A DNA stretch of 64,000 nt, taken from the NCBI RefSeq assembly GCF_000699445.3, contig NC_067196.1, positions 89,134,364 to 89,198,363 of the forward strand. Direction: 5' to 3'. Of this stretch, positions 60,958 through 64,000 are shown one piece after another. Position 1 is the first letter of the stretch. Each line of letters opens with the position of its first letter. Below the pieces are notes generated by a model. It was not told the origin of the DNA, ran no database searches, and saw nothing but the letters and a program-made list of their open reading frames with translations. Position numbers and translations under genes: made by a program. The DNA comes from Schistosoma haematobium (Eukaryota > Platyhelminthes > Trematoda > Strigeidida > Schistosomatidae).

Positions 60958-61179
60958 CAAGCTTCTTTTTCAGTTGTCGTTTACATCCTTCATGACTAAC
61001 CCATTTATGTTGTTATTCCAAGTCCTTTCTGTTCTATTCAGTTAAATCTTCTCAGTCTTATTTTGACAAGCATTCCACTTTTGATCGGAGTTACATACCA
61101 CGTTGAAAACACCGGTTCTCGTTCAATCACTGAATCTAAGCAACGTTGGACCCCGTCAGTACTTAGCCTCCAAACGCCA
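60958..61179. other. unassigned
   Basis: No recognisable feature. Confidence 0.3.
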
Positions 61180-61685
61180 TGGTACAGCTGAGGGTGAGGA
61201 GAGTCAACTCTCCCTCTCAAAATACTCTCACATGGCCACGCATATCCAGCCACTCATAAGGAAGTCCTACTCACTGCCTTCTCGCGGCGCGGGTGTTGTT
61301 TACGAAACTGAGAGGACGAAAATCGAATGTCCGGCGCTTTAACCGGGTTGGTGGACATGGAGGATCTACCTAGGGCAGTTGGAAAACCCTGATCCCCAAC
61401 CAATGAAGCACATGGGTTCCAGTACCTTTTGTTCATCACTGGCCACCATGAGACTGCATCTACTAACGTTACTCCACTGCCTTGTGAATTAGACCTTTAA
61501 GTGAAAGGTTCCAGGTGTGGCCGCCTATGGAAACCACCTGCTTCGGTCCGAACACTCGGGCAGTATTACAATCCTCACAAAAAGCAGTGATAACTGCTCA
61601 CAACCTCATTGTTATTGTGTAGCACATATCTATTTGGTGCCCCCTTGTGCCAATGTTTATGTTTTCAAGTAAAATAGATAAGAAC
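61180..61685 (+). mobile_element. S2 SINE-like repeat
   Basis: A forward copy from GCCATGGTACAGCTGAGGGT to CTTGTGCCAATGTTTATGTT, with an insertion near 61585-61615 and a degenerate tail. Confidence 0.82.
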
Positions 61686-61964
61686 TACTAATATCCTCGA
61701 ACATAAGTAGCATATACCACACTACTATTGCCAGTAGTAGTTGTTGTTGTTGTAATGGAAGTAGGAGTGGTATTAGTAGTATCCAACAGATTGCTCACTT
61801 TATAATATACTATCAATGTATATTTCATATTTATTAATGTTAGGTCATCGTAATTTTGGCATATTCTTTCACATGAAACTTTAAACTTATGAGTTTCCAA
61901 CATTTGTGTTTTAGAGTATTTTCATGCTGTTTTATTACGGTTTTAAAATTAATTAATTCATAAT
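61686..61964. other. unassigned
   Basis: A TTG simple repeat near 61738-61753; otherwise nothing. Confidence 0.3.
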
Positions 61965-62370
61965 CAATATCAGATGGGTTTTGTGGATAATATAGTAATT
62001 TCAATGGTTTAGATTATGAGTCAGTTGAAGCTAGATCACCATGGAAAACCTGGAAGCACTGGATGTCCGTTTCGTCCTATTGTGGGACTCCTCAGCAGTG
62101 CGCATCCAAGAGATATATCCTGGAGTTCTAGTGAGAAACAGTGACCAGTGGAGTTCAACCAGGTCTGTTGTGAGATAATAACTCAGTAAAGACAATAGTG
62201 GATGTGTCGCCCAATTTCGTGGATTAGTTGAAGTTAGAAATGAACACCGTTGGATGCCGGCTCAGTGGTCCTAGGTTCGAGTCTCTCAGGAGGCGAGGTC
62301 GTGGATGCTCACCGCTGAGGAGTCACACAAAAGGACGAAACAGCCGTCTAGTAATTCATAATTCACAAGA
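61965..62370. mobile_element. S1 foldback (reverse module + forward unit)
   Basis: A reverse 3' module with full tail and hammerhead at 61965-62108 is joined to a forward unit whose 5' part is shortened. The forward tRNA-like region has B-box GGTTCGAGTCT. Its hammerhead (core CTGAGGA, GAA) has an impaired stem I, and the 3' end is lost. Confidence 0.75.
62056..62101 (-). ncRNA. hammerhead-like ribozyme in S1
   Basis: Minus strand: stem I GCACTG/CAGTGC, core CTGAGGA, stem II GTCC/GGAC, GAA. Stem III ACGGACAT has a C-A mismatch and the cleavage triplet is AUC. The core is intact but the weakened stem III makes activity uncertain. Confidence 0.6.
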
Positions 62371-63019
62371 TTGTATATGATTTCTTTGTTTCTTCCAACT
62401 TAATAAGAAGAATACAAATGTATGAATTCACAAATCCAACAACAAACTGTCTATCCATTGAATTCTATTTGGTAATTAATTTACAAAATTTAGAATCGAT
62501 TTCATTAAGTTCTATTCATTGATAGATATCTAGTCTGGGAATTTAATCCTTAAATAATCGTTTGGACTCATTTCAAACCAAAAACACTGACAAAGATTCT
62601 AACAGAATAGCATGAATTCATATTATTTCGTTTGGTTCTCATCTGCTGCTTACAGCATATGATATTTAAAATCATAATTATATAATGGGTTTAAATGACT
62701 TACATGAAAGAGGTCATTTGGAGATTATGTTGAGGTCACATAAACTCTTACTTGCAGCTATAATGTGTTAGCATAGAGAAATAAAATTATCAAGACAAAT
62801 CCCATACTATTAGTAGTAGTAGCAATAGTATCAGCGGTAGTGAGGAAGATTAAGTATTGGAATAAGAAAAAAACAGTCTAAAGAAATCTCAGGAATCAGG
62901 ATCTAAAGAAAAATACAGAGTGAATGAATCTGTACCATTGTAAATTATTCGGAGAAATGTTACCCAAAGTCTTCAACTGCTTATAGTCTAAATCTATGTA
63001 GAAATTAATAACAGTTATT
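62371..63019. other. mostly unassigned; possible RTE-B 3' relic
   Basis: Positions 62820-62985 on the minus strand loosely resemble the decayed RTE-B 3' end at 7.8-8.1 kb. The rest is unassigned. Confidence 0.3.
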
Positions 63020-63498
63020 TTATTGTTTTATTTTAACACATAGATAATGGTATCAGAAGGCACCAAATACATATGCGCAATACAAATCTCATTTGATAGT
63101 TGTGAGGGCTGTGATACTGCTTGGGTGCCCAAACCGAGGCAGGTGGTTTTCTTAAGGGGCCACACCCGGAGTCTTCGACCTGAAGGTCTGATCCACAAGG
63201 CAGTGGAGCATCGTAAGGAGATGCAGCCCCATAGTATCCGGTGACCAATAATTGGTTCATATGCCATTTGTTCCCTCAGGATACTGGAGTGCATGTGCAC
63301 CATTGATTTGGAATCCGGTTAAAGCGCCGGACATTCGCTTTTCGTCCTCACAATTTCGTAAACAACACCCCCGCCACGAGAAGGCAGTGAGTAGGACTTC
63401 TCTGGCAGGGGCTATATACGCGTGTCCATGTGAAAGCATTTAGAGAGGGAGAGCGGACTCTCCCCACTCTCGGTCATACCAGGGCATTTGGGGGCAAA
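63020..63498 (-). mobile_element. S2 SINE-like repeat, reverse copy
   Basis: Near full-length reverse copy. On the minus strand it starts TTTGCCCCCAAATGCCCTGG and keeps the GACCGAGAGTGGGGAGAGTC block. The simple tail is lost. Confidence 0.85.
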
Positions 63499-63544
63499 GT
63501 ATGAAGAGACGATCGACCAATTCTTATAAGTAGATAAAACTGAT

Positions 63545-64000
63545 GCGACTGACCACTGAGTTGTCGAATGAGTGGAGTTCGTCACTATACATTAACTCCT
63601 TTGATTATGAGAAATCATTTGACAGTGTGGATAGGAAAACATTTCGGAACTTCCTTTGACACTATGGAGTGAGTAGCTGAAAAATTGTCAATATCATACG
63701 GAATTCATAAGACGAACTACACTGCAAAGTCGTGAGGACGGATGACAGACTCATTTCAAGTGAGGACCGAAGTCAGACAAAGCTGCTTACTTTTCCCCTT
63801 TCTGTTTCTTCTGGTGGTTTACTGGATTGTGAAGGCCCCAACATCGGAGGGGAAGCACGGAACAGAATGGACAGGTTGGATGCAACTAGACGATTTGGAC
63901 TTCGCAGATGACCTGGCCTTTCTATCCCATACACACCAACTAATGCAGATGAAGACAACTAGTATAGCAAAAGCCTTTGAAGCAGTAGGTCTCAACATAC
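63545..64000 (+). pseudogene. RTE-A/A' reverse transcriptase fragment running off the window
   Basis: It starts near VEWSSSLYINSFDYEKSFDSVD, continues through a decayed [13 protein letters not shown] block to LDFADDLAF (canonical FADD box) and LNI at the window end. A stop and at least one frameshift are present. It resembles A' more than copies 1 and 2 by the Phe in FADD. Confidence 0.8.

Overview
The window is repeat-dense flatworm DNA, almost certainly from a blood fluke of the genus Schistosoma. It is AT-rich and intron-bearing. It carries several families of RTE/SR2-like non-LTR retrotransposon, SINE-like repeats with embedded hammerhead ribozymes (the Sm-alpha hallmark), Gypsy-like solo LTRs and a Mutator-like transposase relic. 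The species cannot be fixed from the sequence alone. Family labels used here (RTE-A, A', B, C; S1, S2, S3, Sm-alpha-type; F; LTR-1) are working names given from similarity between copies inside the window.

Layout. 1-3.6 kb: RTE-A copy 1, with a long intact ORF that enters from outside the window, then an RTE-C fragment and a second RTE-A 3' piece. 4-5.2 kb: two S2 repeats in opposite orientation. 5.7-8.1 kb: degenerate S1 copies and an RTE-B relic. 8.6-10.4 kb: the only convincing host gene, seen as its last two or three exons and ending in an acidic, serine-rich tail. 11.7-17.5 kb: an RTE-A 5' piece, a solo LTR with 5-bp target duplication, a decayed RTE-A and a decayed RTE-B. 18.5 kb: a classical Sm-alpha hammerhead. 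19.5-21.9 kb: RTE-A copy 2, a 781-codon intact ORF with an in-frame internal deletion, inserted at or beside an older RTE-A'. 22.9-31.3 kb: S1, RTE-C, S2, LTR and F repeats. 32.3-32.9 kb: Mutator-like transposase relic. 34-43.7 kb: S1 and F foldbacks, RTE-A' and S3. 44-60 kb: RTE-A/A'/B fragments in both orientations, many of them parts of inverted duplications. 61-64 kb: two S2 copies, one S1, and an RTE-A fragment leaving the window.

How the parts relate. The RTE-like LINEs encode an AP-type endonuclease plus reverse transcriptase and are the likely source of retroposition. S2 ends with the same 3' sequence as RTE-C, as expected of a SINE using that LINE's machinery. S1, S3 and Sm-alpha-type repeats have tRNA-like promoter boxes followed by a hammerhead. 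S1 occurs as units of about 396-400 bp in tandem and, very often, as head-to-head foldbacks with ribozyme modules near the ends.

Most promising material: the ribozyme-bearing tRNA-like families (S1, and S3 whose two copies are each broken at different bases), their foldback and tandem architecture, the S2/RTE-C tail sharing, and three inverted duplications within 38.9-59.9 kb. All identities were judged by eye; no database search was possible.
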